Below, one piece after another: positions 45,892 to 57,066 of a DNA stretch of 64,000 nt. The stretch comes from Melitaea cinxia (Eukaryota; Arthropoda; Insecta; Lepidoptera; Nymphalidae), in NCBI RefSeq assembly GCF_905220565.1, contig NC_059417.1, positions 11,394,518-11,458,517 on the forward strand, read 5' to 3'. Within the stretch, counting starts at the first letter, position 1; each line of letters begins with the position of its first letter. A program made the position numbers and the translations under genes. The notes under the pieces were generated by a model, which did not search any database, was not told the DNA's origin, and saw nothing but the letters and a program-made list of their open reading frames with translations.

Positions 45892-48800
45892 TCAATTACC
45901 CTTACTACCAGAACTTCCTGTTAACTTCAAATCTTTAATATGCCAAACCCCAAGATCTTTACCATTCATATCCTGTAATACGTATACAAGAGGAGATCTT
46001 TTACCAACAATTCGACATTTGATAAATTTAGGCGCTAATTTCTTAGAAAAGTATTTATCTTTATCACTCAAGAAGTAAGTTTTCTTATAAACAAGATCAC
46101 CAACATTAAATTCCGCAGTCCTACGACGCAAATTATAACTTGAAGTATTTTTTAAATGAGCGGCATACAACCGAAATTGAACTTTATCGAAAATACTCGC
46201 CAACTGACCTAAGTTCTCCGCATAACAGTCACGAGGAGTAAAAATCATATTTTCTATACTATCAGAGTCCAAATAATGCGAACCACACGACACTAACTCC
46301 CTACCGAAAACTAAAAAGGACGGAGTGAAACCCGTAGTTTCATTTACCGCGCTGTTAATTGCAAATTGAATTTGAGGTAAGTACCTATCCCACGATCTAT
46401 GATCCTCATCGACAAAGGATGCAATACAAGTTAAAATAGTACGATTATATCTCTCAACCGGATTAACCTGTGGAGTATAACGTGGAGTAAAATGAACATT
46501 AGGAACATTATAACTTTTAAAAAAATTGATACACTCATTACTAATGAATTGCGTACCATTATCCAATATTACCGACTGTGGAATACCATGAACTAAGAAA
46601 ACATTATCCTCAATTAACTTAATTATTACTTTGGAAGTTGCGCGCTTCATAGGGAAAATTAAACAAAATTTTGAAAAACAACAAGTTACAACCAATATAT
46701 AATTATTTTGTTTTCTACTTATAGGCAATGGACCCATAATGTCAATTGAAATAACCTGCCAAGGACGGACACAATTCTTAGGACGACCCATGACACCTAA
46801 TGTCAAATGATTTTGAGCTTTATATTCTAGACACTTAGAACAATTATTGACATAATTTAAAACATCTTTGTACATTTTCGGCCAAAAGTATTTTAAATTT
46901 AATCTTTTAAGAGTTTTAAACATACCCAAATGACCTGCAGTGGGTACATCATGATTAATTGATATTATTTCCGAACGATGTTCCATAGGAATCACCTCCT
47001 TCCAATCAAACTCCGATGTTAAATAATTTTTATTTTTAGACAATCTAAATAATTTATCATTTTTAATACAATAATTTTCAAACGATGCTGGCTTATTAGC
47101 GCAGCCATTAAAAATATTACGAAACCATTTATCATTACCTTTATAATTTGAAATTGAAAATATACTACGCACGGGAACCGAACGACTCAACGCGTCAGGA
47201 ATAACATTATCACAACCTTTACGATGTTTAATCTCAAAGTTAAACTCTGATAACCTAGTACGACGACCCGACGGGTTTGACAATGATAAAAACCACTTGA
47301 GGGCACTATGATCCGTGTAAACTGTAAATTTTTTACCATTATCGAGATAACAACGCCAATGTTCGACCGCTGCCAAAACCGCCAATGTTTCCCGTTCCGT
47401 AATACCATAATTTTGTTCCGGCTTGGTAAATGACCTACTCATATATGCGACAGGATGTTCTTTCCCTTCAAAGGTCTGAGAGAGCATCGCACCAATCCCA
47501 TAACTACTCGCATCCGTGTGAACTTCAAAAGGTTCGTTATAATTAGGACACCTGAGAACAGGAGCAGAGACCAAACACTCCTTAAGCTTTCTAAAAGAAC
47601 AATCCGCCTCCTCCGTCCATTTAAATGGAGGTGCACCCTTACGAGTAGAAGTTAATTTATTTAACGGTGCCGCCAAAGTACTGAAATTCTTAATGAAACG
47701 ACGATACCACGACGCTGTCCCTAAAAAACGTTTTAAACCCTTAACATTGGTTGGAGTGGGAAAATTAACTATTGCAGAAACCTTATCCGGGTCCGTACGC
47801 AACCCGTGTTTATCGATTACATACCCCAAATATTTCAACTGACTCCTAAAAAAACGACATTTATCAAAATTAATAGTAAGATTACATTCTTTTAAAATTT
47901 CCAATATTTGTAATAAAATAGAAACATGTTCATTGAAATCCGCGGTTGCAATTATTAAATCATCAACATAACAACAAACTTTAACCCCGAAACGGTTTCC
48001 AAACAACTTATCTACTAATCTCTGTTGAGTGGCAGGTGCGTTAGTTAAACCAAACGCCATACGTTTAAACCTGAATGTACCACGTGACGGAATATAAAAA
48101 GCCGTTTTATCCCTATCCGATTCCTGAATCTGAGTTTGAAAGAAGGCACTACAAAAATCGATTGTTGACAAATAATGAGCATCCCTAAGATTATCTAAAA
48201 TTTCTGATATATAAGGCAAACTATATGCATCCTTTTTGGTTACCGCATTCAGTTTCCGACTATCCAAACATAACCGATAGCTACCCGTATCCTTTCCCTT
48301 AGGAACCAAAAGTACCGGAGAACTCCACTCACTCTGACAGGGTTCGATGACATCCAACTCAAGCATCTTATCAACCTCCTCCGAAAGAATTCGTTGTTTC
48401 TCAGGAGACATCCGATAATATCTTTGCTTAATGGGAACAGCATCCCCAGTATCAATTCTATGAGTAACCACGGTAGTCAACCCTAAACCTTTACGCTCAA
48501 AAGAAACAGAACGAAACTGATTAATAATGCTATCAACAATTGAACGCTGATCGCTATTTAAATGTTCATAACTCGTAATGACGTCATCCGAATTATTACA
48601 CAAAATAGATTCTTGTTTAAAACTAACTGAATTAATATATTTCGGACAAATTTTGAATATTTTCCAAAAGTCAATGCCTAAAATGATATCTGAATTAATT
48701 TCCGGAAAAACAAAAAAAATTATAAAATGAAGTTGATCTTCGAACGCAACCGGTAAACACAAGTAACCAAGAGAAAACAACTTGTTCCCGTTAGCCACAA

Positions 48801-49092
48801 CCGCAGAAATAATGTTATCTTTAAAAAGAGTATAACCTCGTTGTAAGAAATCCTTATAAAAATTACCCCCCAAAATTGATATAGACGCACCAGTGTCTAA
48901 GAGACCCGACAACTTAATGTCATCTATATGTATAACGGCATAAGGCCTATTTTCAATACCATTATCATTACACAGAACCGAGTTTAATTTATACGATAAA
49001 AAATAAATTGAAATTGTTTTAAGCCAAGAATCCCAATCAGATTTTGAAAAATTAACATTATTACTAGTTTTAACTCGGTTCCAACTTACTCG
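45892..49092 (-). CDS. pol: gypsy pol: protease, reverse transcriptase, RNase H, integrase
   Basis: The frame is open for 1066 codons from the slip site. In order: aspartic protease (SGLLDTGASISILGG), reverse transcriptase with YRLCLDSRKLNAVT, TIDFCSAFFQTQI and catalytic YVDD, RNase H (EVHTDASSYGIGAML), an HHCC zinc finger (HLGMFKTLKRL...CSKC), the integrase core with SIDIMGPLP, LDNGTQF and NPVERYNRT, and a C-terminal basic domain (FNVGDLVYKKTYF). No frameshift or stop interrupts it. Confidence 0.92.
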   Translation of the reverse strand, partial: RVSWNRVKTSNNVNFSKSDWDSWLKTISIYFLSYKLNSVLCNDNGIENRPYAVIHIDDIKLSGLLDTGASISILGGNFYKDFLQRGYTLFKDNIISAVVANGNKLFSLGYLCLPVAFEDQLHFIIFFVFPEINSDIILGIDFWKIFKICPKYINSVSFKQESILCNNSDDVITSYEHLNSDQRSIVDSIINQFRSVSFERKGLGLTTVVTHRIDTGDAVPIKQRYYRMSPEKQRILSEEVDKMLELDVIEPCQSEWSSPVLLVPKGKDTGSYRLCLDSRKLNAVTKKDAYSLPYISEILDNLRDAHYLSTIDFCSAFFQTQIQESDRDKTAFYIPSRGTFRFKRMAFGLTNAPATQQRLVDKLFGNRFGVKVCCYVDDLIIATADFNEHVSILLQILEILKECNLTINFDKCRFFRSQLKYLGYVIDKHGLRTDPDKVSAIVNFPTPTNVKGLKRFLGTASWYRRFIKNFSTLAAPLNKLTSTRKGAPPFKWTEEADCSFRKLKECLVSAPVLRCPNYNEPFEVHTDASSYGIGAMLSQTFEGKEHPVAYMSRSFTKPEQNYGITERETLAVLAAVEHWRCYLDNGKKFTVYTDHSALKWFLSLSNPSGRRTRLSEFNFEIKHRKGCDNVIPDALSRSVPVRSIFSISNYKGNDKWFRNIFNGCANKPASFENYCIKNDKLFRLSKNKNYLTSEFDWKEVIPMEHRSEIISINHDVPTAGHLGMFKTLKRLNLKYFWPKMYKDVLNYVNNCSKCLEYKAQNHLTLGVMGRPKNCVRPWQVISIDIMGPLPISRKQNNYILVVTCCFSKFCLIFPMKRATSKVIIKLIEDNVFLVHGIPQSVILDNGTQFISNECINFFKSYNVPNVHFTPRYTPQVNPVERYNRTILTCIASFVDEDHRSWDRYLPQIQFAINSAVNETTGFTPSFLVFGRELVSCGSHYLDSDSIENMIFTPRDCYAENLGQLASIFDKVQFRLYAAHLKNTSSYNLRRRTAEFNVGDLVYKKTYFLSDKDKYFSKKLAPKFIKCRIVGKRSPLVYVLQDMNGKDLGVWHIKDLKLTGSSGSKGN

Positions 49093-50555
49093 TTTTTTGA
49101 ATCTTTAACCCCATTATTATATTTCGATTTACATTTAACACAATCGGGACGCTTAACATTAGGCTCTCCGCAACCAAAACAAAACACAACATTCCGATCC
49201 TTAAAACAATCGGCATAAGAGTGAGAAAACGATTTACAACGTTGACAATAAACAGTACGGTTCGCCGCGCGATCACCGATGGAATTAATGCTCGGCTGAA
49301 TTTTACTATTGCTATTATTACTAGGCACAGAATGTTTACGCTGAGTCGGCAATGATGTATGAGAATTATTGTAAGACGAGTTAGTAGGAGACGAAAATTG
49401 ACGAGAGAATTTATGCGCTGAAGGAACAAAACGATCAGAATTAAAACGATTATTTTTATACCCCTGATTATTAAAATTATTCGAATAATTAAATTTTTTA
49501 AATGAACTTTTAAAAACGTTTTTAACGCCAGTATTATAAGCTAAATCAGGTGCAACTAAATCATCCGAGACATTCTGTGGTTCGTGAAAATCTAAAAGTC
49601 TACTTTGAACATTCTCATAATTACGACACACATTCCTAAGCTGATCAATTGACGTTATATCTGATGACGCTAACATCCCTGCGTAACAAGGTCTAACGTT
49701 GTGTAATAAAATTTCTAATTTAAATTTTTCCTCAGGAGGAGTAGTCAATCTGTTAAACATTTCATCCATAACAGCCAAATAAATTACAATAGACTCATTC
49801 ACCCCCTGAGTTCTATTTTGAATTTCCCTTAATAATTTGTAATCAAAATCTGGTTTATCGAAGTCCCTACGCAAATATTCTAAAACTATTTTCCAATCTG
49901 AAACCCCAGCACACACACTCCTATACCATTTTAAAGCATCGCCAACAAACAGCTGTAACGCAAAAGATAGAACTTTGTCATCCGCAATGCGATGAATAGT
50001 ACAATGTTCCGTAACCCGGCGTATAAAAGAGCGTACGCAAGATTTACCGTCGAATTTAATTTTACTTAAATCTCCTAAACTGTTATGATCACAATGAACC
50101 GTTACATTCAAGGGATTACTAGATGATAACGAAGAAACTGTAAGAAATGGAGATGTATTAGACGATTTTAATTTATTAACTACCCCACAATAATTATTAA
50201 ATTGATCAACACACAAATCGTAAGTGTCCCTATTCTTCTTAACCTCATCCTCATCCAATCTGCCAATCCTATGATACAAATGAGCCAACAAATTCTCTGC
50301 CCTCAATAAACTATTAAAATTCGAATTAGAATTAATAATTGATTTCACTTTTATCAAGGTGTCACTAATACCGCCCAAATCGGTTATAATATCCAACGGA
50401 CTGACCAAAATCTCCTCTGACGGTAACAATTCCGATAATTGTAATATTTGTTTACGTAAAGCTAAAACCGTGGCAGCTGGCTTCTCATTCCGAACAACCA
50501 CCTCATATTCTAACTCAGCCTTAGGCAGGGATACGAATTTTATTAAGTGAGTCAT
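49086..50555 (-). CDS. gag: gypsy gag polyprotein
   Basis: 489 residues from the Met at 50555; an upstream TTG extension is open but less likely. It has a capsid-like region with DWKIVLEYLRRDFDKPDF, followed by an Asn/Ser-rich linker and a zinc knuckle of the CX2CX4HX4C type (CQRCKSFSHSYADC). A second, degenerate knuckle lacks the His (CFGCGEPNVKRPDC). The stop at 49086 lies two codons after a slippery heptamer. Confidence 0.88.
   Translation of the reverse strand: MTHLIKFVSLPKAELEYEVVVRNEKPAATVLALRKQILQLSELLPSEEILVSPLDIITDLGGISDTLIKVKSIINSNSNFNSLLRAENLLAHLYHRIGRLDEDEVKKNRDTYDLCVDQFNNYCGVVNKLKSSNTSPFLTVSSLSSSNPLNVTVHCDHNSLGDLSKIKFDGKSCVRSFIRRVTEHCTIHRIADDKVLSFALQLFVGDALKWYRSVCAGVSDWKIVLEYLRRDFDKPDFDYKLLREIQNRTQGVNESIVIYLAVMDEMFNRLTTPPEEKFKLEILLHNVRPCYAGMLASSDITSIDQLRNVCRNYENVQSRLLDFHEPQNVSDDLVAPDLAYNTGVKNVFKSSFKKFNYSNNFNNQGYKNNRFNSDRFVPSAHKFSRQFSSPTNSSYNNSHTSLPTQRKHSVPSNNSNSKIQPSINSIGDRAANRTVYCQRCKSFSHSYADCFKDRNVVFCFGCGEPNVKRPDCVKCKSKYNNGVKDSKNE
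49092..49098 (-). promoter_or_regulatory. putative -1 ribosomal frameshift site A AAA AAC
   Basis: In the gag frame the heptamer reads TC[A AAA AAC], two codons before the gag stop. A -1 slip here enters exactly the frame that runs without stop into protease and pol. A AAA AAC is a known slippery heptamer of retroviral gag-pro junctions. I did not identify a downstream pseudoknot by eye. Confidence 0.7.
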
Positions 50556-51116
50556 CGTAGCACAATAATAAAATTTAAACGAAACAAAAAGTACAAAAAA
50601 AGTTCGATTTAAATTAATGTTAAAATGTAACAAAGAAATACAAAGTAAGCAAAAATATTCGTTAATAGAGGGTAGTCAAAAAAAATTTAGTTACGGCAAA
50701 AATTATTGAGCAAGAAATAATTAATACAAAAAGTAGGTAACTGAAATTTTTTATCAAGGAACGATTAACAATGCAAAAACCGTGACTACGTTCGTACAAA
50801 TCTTTTAAATTCAAATAAAAACTTTTAAATATTAACTTTAAATTTTAAACATACTAATATAAATACACAACCTAAACGAAACAGTAATCAAATTTAATTA
50901 ATAAAAATGAAAAGTAATAATTTAACACAATTCACAAAACACAAAACACACAAAGACACAAGAACAAGACCCTTTCCATACCCAGAGAAAACACTTGCTA
51001 GGAATAAGAAAAAGAAAATTGAGTGCCAATGCAATACCCTACACAACAAAATAATTAAAATAATTCACCGACAAACAAATAATTTTAAATATTAGAGAAT
51101 TTACGCTGGGCGCCAG
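50556..51116 (-). other. gypsy 5' leader
   Basis: AT-rich leader between the primer-binding site next to 51116 and the gag start. No ORF seen. Confidence 0.75.
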
Positions 51117-51592
51117 TGCTACGTGTTAAAAAATTGTTCGTTGGGTTAGAGAGTCACCCACAATTCCTAACACGAGACAACAAGAGAGAGAGTAAAAAAA
51201 ATCCTACAGAAATCTTAATTTTTTTTTTCAAAACACACAAAATCACCTTACACTAAAGCAAAACTGAAACCTATAAGAACTACAATGACTCACCCACAAT
51301 TAATTGCACTCAGATCCCATGACGGCGAGAGAAACCAACCCAAAAAAAAAAAGAAAAGAGCAAAAAGGGAAAAAGAGGCCGCAAACACTCGCCCTGAGGC
51401 TTATATACCCTAGCATACCCCGCGCGTCGCGACACAACTACCCCCTAAGGTGAACCGCGACGTAATACAATACGAGGGTATTCCAAAATTAAATCAGTCG
51501 CCTAGAAAAAGTAAATAGCAACGCTAATGCATAACTGTGCTATTATACATCAGCAGGAACGAAACCAGGCGCTATTAAAAATATATGCTACA
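51117..51592 (-). repeat. 5' LTR of gypsy element
   Basis: Exact copy of the left LTR at an offset of 6480 bp. On the minus strand it contains GGGTATATAAGCCTCAGGGCG (split only by description), a plausible TATA-type promoter for the element. Confidence 0.92.
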
Positions 51593-51812
51593 TATGATAT
51601 TAGATTAGCAGCGTTGAAATGTATAGTAACTTGCCTGGCTGAGACTAAAATCTCTATTTCGCGAGATTTCACCTAAATTTTTCTTAGGTTTTATCTTGAC
51701 ACAATACGATATCTCGCGAAATTGACCTCGATAGATACGAAGTATCACAAAAAAATCACAAGAATAAGAGTTTTTATATACATTGTAGACTTGAGAACAT
51801 ATTTTGCAAAAT

Positions 51813-53286
51813 AATAATTGTGTTTGCTCGCAAACGAAAAAAAACCGACTTCAATTACATCGACGAGTAATACAACGTAGATCGACGAAAAAATAGCCAA
51901 GTAAATACGCGTTATTAAAGATTACTCAAAAAGTAGTTATCAGATCTTGATAAAATTTATATGTGACTACATGACAAACATCAACTTTCATTAAATTAAA
52001 AATTATTAAAATCGGTACACCCAGTAAAACGTTATTGCGGATTTTCAAGAGTTTCCCTCGATTTCTCTGGGATCCCATCATCAGATCCTGGTTTCCTTAT
52101 CATGTTACTAAACTAGGGATATCTTCTTTCCAACAAAAAAAAGAATTATCAAAATAAGTACACCCAGTAAAAAGTTATTGCGGATTTTCAAGAGTTTCCC
52201 TCGATTTCTCTGGTATCCTATCATCAGATCCTGGTTTCCTTATCATGGTACTAAACTAGGGATATCTTCTTTCTAACAATAAAAGAAATATCAAAATCGG
52301 TACATCCAGTAGAAAGTTATGCGGTATAATACAACGTAGGTCAACGAAAAAATAGTCAAGTAAAAACGCATTATTAGATATAACTCGAAAAATTGTTGTT
52401 AGATCTCAAATAAATTTAAATGGGACCAATTGACACACACCACCATTCGATTAAAAAAAAAATTGTCGAAATCGGTCCACACGGGCAAAAGTTCTGATGT
52501 AACATACATTAAAAAAAAATACAGCGAATTGAGAACCTCCTCCTTTTTTGGAAGTCGGTTAAAAAATAATAATAAGAAAACCGTTTTCGATACGGTAACT
52601 CGCGAGATGAACATTATAAATACTATAATTAAACAACTTTTTCGGATTTTATCGCGGGAGGACGCCTGTGACCATGGTTGCTGTAAAGTAAGCGAAACGT
52701 CGGGCATCTAAAAAATTTAATAAACAACGATAATATCCGAAAAAGTTGTTTCATTATAATGAGTGAATATTGCGTAAACATTAGAAAACAATATTATAAA
52801 TACTTTGATAAATATATGTTCTTAACCGACTTCCAAAAAAGGAGGAGGTTCTCAATTCGACTGTATTTTTTTATGTATGTTACTTCAAAACTTTTGACTG
52901 GGTGGACCGATTTCGACAATTTTTTTTTTAATCGAAAGGTGGTGTGTGTCAATTAAACCCCATTTAAATTTATTTGAGATCTAACAACAATTTTTCGAGT
53001 TATATCTAATAATGCGTTATTACTTGACAATTTTTTCGTCGACCTACGTTGTATTATACCGCATAACTTTTTACTGGGTGTACCGATTTTGATGATTTTT
53101 AATTTAATCGAAAGCTGATGTTTATCGTGTGGTAATATTTAAATTTCATCGAGATCTGATTATAACTTTTGGAGTAATCTTTTTAAAATGCGTATTTACT
53201 TGACTAATTTCGTCTACCTACGTGGTATTCCTTTTCGATATAATTGAAGTCGGTTTTTTTTTCGTTTGCCCGCAAACACAATTATT
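51813..53286. repeat. 1.47-kb palindromic pair of CCGACTTC-family repeats
   Basis: The left half (minus orientation) starts AATAATTGTGTTTGCTCGC plus AAACGA and the right half (plus orientation) ends TCGTTTGCCCGC plus AAACACAATTATT, so the outer 25 bp are inverted. The two copies of the family face each other around a central Penelope fragment. The left half carries a duplicated internal segment (TTGCGGATTTTCAAGAGTTTC to ATCAGATCCTGGTTTCCTTAT, described only by its ends). Confidence 0.82.
52625..52792 (+). mobile_element. Penelope-like terminal fragment with 12-bp TSD
   Basis: Flanked by ATTATAAATACT at 52613-52624 and 52793-52804. It contains the same GACCATGGTTGCTGTAAAG and CGAAACGTCGGG motifs as 35435-36050, with short inverted ends AACAACTTTTTCGGAT / ATCCGAAAAAGTTGTT. 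168 bp, no coding part. Confidence 0.75.
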
Positions 53287-53860
53287 GAGATTATAATTAA
53301 AAAAAATACTTATTTCTAAAATAACAAGTTTAACGGCTAACATAGTAAAATAAATCAGAAGGCTCATTAAATTAATCTACAATGACTACAATACACTGGC
53401 CCATTTCAATTTGGCCAAACACAATTAGTACTAACAACTGAATTATGTCATTACGCTATTTCCGCAGTCTTGAGACGATGCGATGACGCAAGCAAAGGGC
53501 TTTTGGTAAAATATAAATAACCCAACGCGCCTACGACACGAGGAAACGATTTTTTTTCGCGCGTATTTTTCGCGTGTCATAGACATTATCTCATAAATTA
53601 TTTATTCAAATAACCTTCAAAATGGATACAAATTTATGGATATAACTTTTTTTATATATAATTAATAGTTACAGCGATTAGATAATTACGTTATCGGAGT
53701 TTATCTATGTTTGCTGGCTTGTAATAGATTTCTGATACAATTTGTATGAAATGTACGTTTTATGATATTACCTTAAGTAAATTAAATCAGAGATAGAGTA
53801 TATAAATTGATTGTAAATTATATAAATATTTATATTTATAACTTGTTTTATATGTATTAA
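53287..53860. other. AT-rich, nothing firmly recognised
   Basis: A TATAAATA stands at 53513 before a GC-richer patch and a short ATG frame of seven codons at 53622. The signals are too weak to call a promoter. Confidence 0.4.
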
Positions 53861-53861
53861 T

Positions 53862-54140
53862 AGGTCGTCAAACAAACGTACGGCTCACTTGATGGTAAGC
53901 TATTACAGTAGCTTATAGACGCCTGCAAGACCAGAATTATTACAATCGCATTAGCTACACTACCCCCAATTCCCCCCTAGGTGCTCCGATCACCTTACTC
54001 ACGAAAAGGAACACAACACTGCTTGAAAACAGTACTTATTATCTAGCTGTGATCTTCTGTAAAGTCGAGGTACTACCCAAGTCGGGCTGCTCCATATTTT
54101 GAGCAGGAAATTACTGCTGTACCCTAACTCAGTTAACGAA
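53862..54140 (+). repeat. CAAGCGTACGG-family repeat
   Basis: From GGTCGTCAAACAAACGTACGG (split only by description) to GCTCCATATTTTGAGCAGG and the TAACTCAGTTAAC end. Near full length. Confidence 0.75.
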
Positions 54141-54606
54141 GAAAATTGGTACTTATGTTTATTTTATTAGGAATTGAATATTTGAAATTGTCAAGCTCTA
54201 AAACCACTCAACTGATTTTAATAGATATTTGATACTAAGAATGATTTTATTGAGTGCACAGCAGGAAACATCTTGTTTTTAAGTTGGGAATCCTCGAGTT
54301 TCTGTTAAGCGTCACATTTATTTGTCCTTTTTTAAGTTTTTATATACATACAAGAATGTATTTATGTAAATAAAAGTTAATCGCCGAAATGTATGAACCA
54401 GTATGGCTCCCACACGACTGCACCTAATCGGACACAAACAGGACTGGAAAAAAAGCACGCTATAATAACAAAAAAAAAAAAAAAAAACCACCAACCCAAT
54501 TTAGATAATAAGTTTCCTTATTATGTATGGGTTGTCTGGAAGAAATGGCTAATTAGCCATAAGTCCGCCCATTGTACTTCACTGTCTGTAACTATCTTTA
54601 TGCTTT

Positions 54607-54728
54607 CATCATTACAGCCTATCACAGTCCACTGCTGGACATAGGCCTCCATAAGTTTACGCCAAAAATAGCGTGAACTCATGTGCTTTGCCCATAGTCA
54701 CCACGCTGGGCAGGCGGGTTGGTGACCG
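54607..54728 (-). mobile_element. 5'-truncated short RTE derivative with 13-bp TSD
   Basis: Flanked by ATCTTTATGCTTT at 54594-54606 and 54729-54741. It contains only the last part of the 5' UTR (CACCAACCCGCCTGCCCAGC) joined to the 3' end. Confidence 0.88.
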
Positions 54729-55001
54729 ATCTTTATGCTTTGTTTGTAATATATTTGTGGTGTACAATAAAGTATAAAAAAATAAAAAATAATAATAATA
54801 ATGTGTATGCTTAGACCACACGACAGAAGTAAAACTTCTTCAACTCCATCCAACTTATATCTTCCTCTCAATTTTCGTTCGCTTCGCCCCATCAATTTTT
54901 CTCGTTATGCTCTCGTCACTCATTCACCAGCTTACTTTCCAAGTCGAGCGTGCGTAAAGAAGTTTTACTAGAAACATATGATGAAATTCTCTGGGCGTAC
55001 T

Positions 55002-55426
55002 CATCATCATCACTTTAGCCTATGGCAGTCCACTGCTGGACATATGTCTCCCCAAATTCGCGCCAGACAACCCGGTTTTCCGCAATCCTCATCCAGCCTA
55101 CACCGGCAACCTTACGTAGATCGTCAGTCCAACGGGCCGGAGGAAGTCCCACACTGCGTTTGCCAAGACGCGGTCTCCACTCCAGGACCCGTCTACTCCA
55201 ACGGCCATCGGTCCTGTGACACAGATGACTAGCCCACTGCCACTTCAACTTGCTAATTCTGTGGGCTGTGTCGGTTATTTTCGTTCTCTCGCGGATAGTC
55301 TCATTTCTAATCCTATCTTTGAGAGAAACCCCAAGCATAGCCCGTTCCATTGTACGTTGAGCGATTTTAAACTTGTGGACCAGTCCCTTCGTCAGTCTCT
55401 GGGTCAGCTTGTATATAATGTCTAAC
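55002..55426 (-). pseudogene. RTE 3' ORF fragment
   Basis: Minus-strand frame with MERAMLGVSLKDRIRNETIR, ISKLKWQWASHLC and GWMRIAENRVVWREFG, then a stop and the usual 3' end. It covers the last 110 or so residues of the RTE polyprotein and is about 90 percent like the full-length copy by eye. The upstream RT domain is absent. Confidence 0.85.
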
Positions 55427-55430
55427 TTAA

Positions 55431-55858
55431 GGGGCTACACTACCTCAGCTCGAATTCAGATTTCACCCATACTAAAAACACATGAGAATTGAGAGCGCTT
55501 GGTTGTTCATCGCGCGAATTATATGTATTTTCTCCCCACAAACATTATCAATAGTTATTTTTTAAAAAACGCAACATATAAAATGTTCTTCATACTTATT
55601 TTAATTACCATGCTTTAATCTCAAGTCCATAACTTCTATATTTACTGAGATATTAAGGTTTCAATACAAAAATAGAGACAATTTTACGATTTTTTTGTAT
55701 CGAGAAAAATTTATGGAATCGTGTTTTCGAAACATATGAAAGATAGTTTATGTCCTGAACTTTACCATACATAAATTTCAAACTTAAATATTCAGTAGTT
55801 TGGAAGATATGGACATCCTGCCGAGTGGAAAATAAGCAATTTGAGGTAGCATACACTC
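55431..55858. mobile_element. TTAA-flanked MITE, possibly piggyBac-type
   Basis: TTAA at 55427-55430 and 55859-55862. The imperfect inverted ends read GGGGCTACACTACCTCAGC and, from the other side, GAGTGTATGCTACCTCAA. No transposase sequence. TTAA targets suggest piggyBac, by inference. Confidence 0.45.
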
Positions 55859-55862
55859 TTAA

Positions 55863-56615
55863 GGAAGTCCGTTATCGTTACAAGCCTGTTCTAGTAAATA
55901 GGAAACGCATTGAATCAAAAACATTACTGCGACCCTTTTACATCCTAGTCTATATATAGTATTCTGATAATGATTAAATATAAATCTCTTCAACTTCTGG
56001 TCGCCCAGTGGTCGAAATTTGACCATAATTAAATCAAATTATAACTTTGAACATTATAAAGGTTTCTCTTGTCAAAGACTATACTTCTACAATAATAAAT
56101 AAAAGAGTGCGTATGTGAATCGAATACATGGTGTGTGTGATGTTTTTTTTTTTTTGTAATTGATTTAATCTATTTTTATGCACAATCAAAAAAATATTAG
56201 CATTCTGCACTCCTTCTCTATATCAACTATAAGTGTACGAAATTTCATACTCCTCCGTTCGTGCAATTTTCGTAAAAAGGGGTACAAAATTTTTTCTTCA
56301 CGGTTTAATAAAATATAATAAATACGTGGTAAAACATTACACTGTACGTTCAGCCGTGCAAGTTCATCAATTAACAAGTCTCGGATCCACATTCCGTCTG
56401 TGCAACACACACATAAATCACTCTGTCTTTTTTGTTTATATATATCTTTATACGGTAAATCGTACTGGGATAAAACACACAAAGTATCTAGACTGGAAAA
56501 GATGTGTGTAGTTGTGTACTTTATTATGTCTCCGTATGTTACAACTTGATATGACAGACTTACAAAACAGTTGAGAAATGCACAGATAATACATACATAG
56601 AAGAGTTACATTTTA
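55863..56615. other. nothing recognised
   Basis: AT-rich, with only short frames lacking family resemblance and no repeat match. Confidence 0.4.
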
Positions 56616-56619
56616 TTTA

Positions 56620-56850
56620 AATAATTGTTTTTGCTTGCAAATGAAAACAAACCAACTTCAATTACATCGACAAGTTTATTCTATACCCTAATTCCCCTCA
56701 GGAGCTCTGGTCACCTTACCCACCAACAGAAACACAACACTACTTGAAAACAATATTATTTAGCTGTGATCTTCTGTAAGGTGTAGGTACTACCCCAGGC
56801 GGGCTGCTCCATGTTTTGAATAGGAAACCTGCTGTGCCCTAACCTCAGAA
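56620..56850 (+). repeat. CCGACTTC remnant followed by truncated CAAGCGTACGG-family repeat
   Basis: 56620-56675 keeps only the hairpin and ACCAACTTCAATTACATCGAC. From 56692 the second family begins at CCTCAGGAGCTCTGGTCACC and runs to the TGAATAGGAAACCTGCTG end. Confidence 0.65.
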
Positions 56851-57066
56851 GATCACGCTACAGCCATCAATGATTATTTCAAAATTTAACTTCAACAGTT
56901 TAAAACTATAATTACTATCAACGAGTTTAAAATGCTTTCATTATAAAACTGTCCAAATTTAAGTGGAATTTCGAAGTAAAAAATGAGAGTCACTCTTTAA
57001 GAACATTATTAAATACAACCAGTACTTCGAAACGGGTTTCGATAAAAGAAATACATTCCTTTAAAC

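Larger units (their letters stand above)
44637..51592 (-). mobile_element. Ty3/gypsy LTR retrotransposon, complete, identical LTRs
   Basis: Two 476-bp LTRs (44637-45112 and 51117-51592) compare as identical line by line and begin TG and end CA. They are flanked by the 4-bp duplication TATG (44633-44636 and 51593-51596). Next to the right LTR the minus strand reads TGGCGCCCAGCG, a primer-binding site. Next to the left LTR it reads a G(9) polypurine tract. It encodes gag and pol but I see no env-like ORF. Confidence 0.93.

Noticed and set aside
53500..53660. TATA promoter and short ATG frame
   Set aside because: Only seven codons before a stop, no donor site and no conserved feature.
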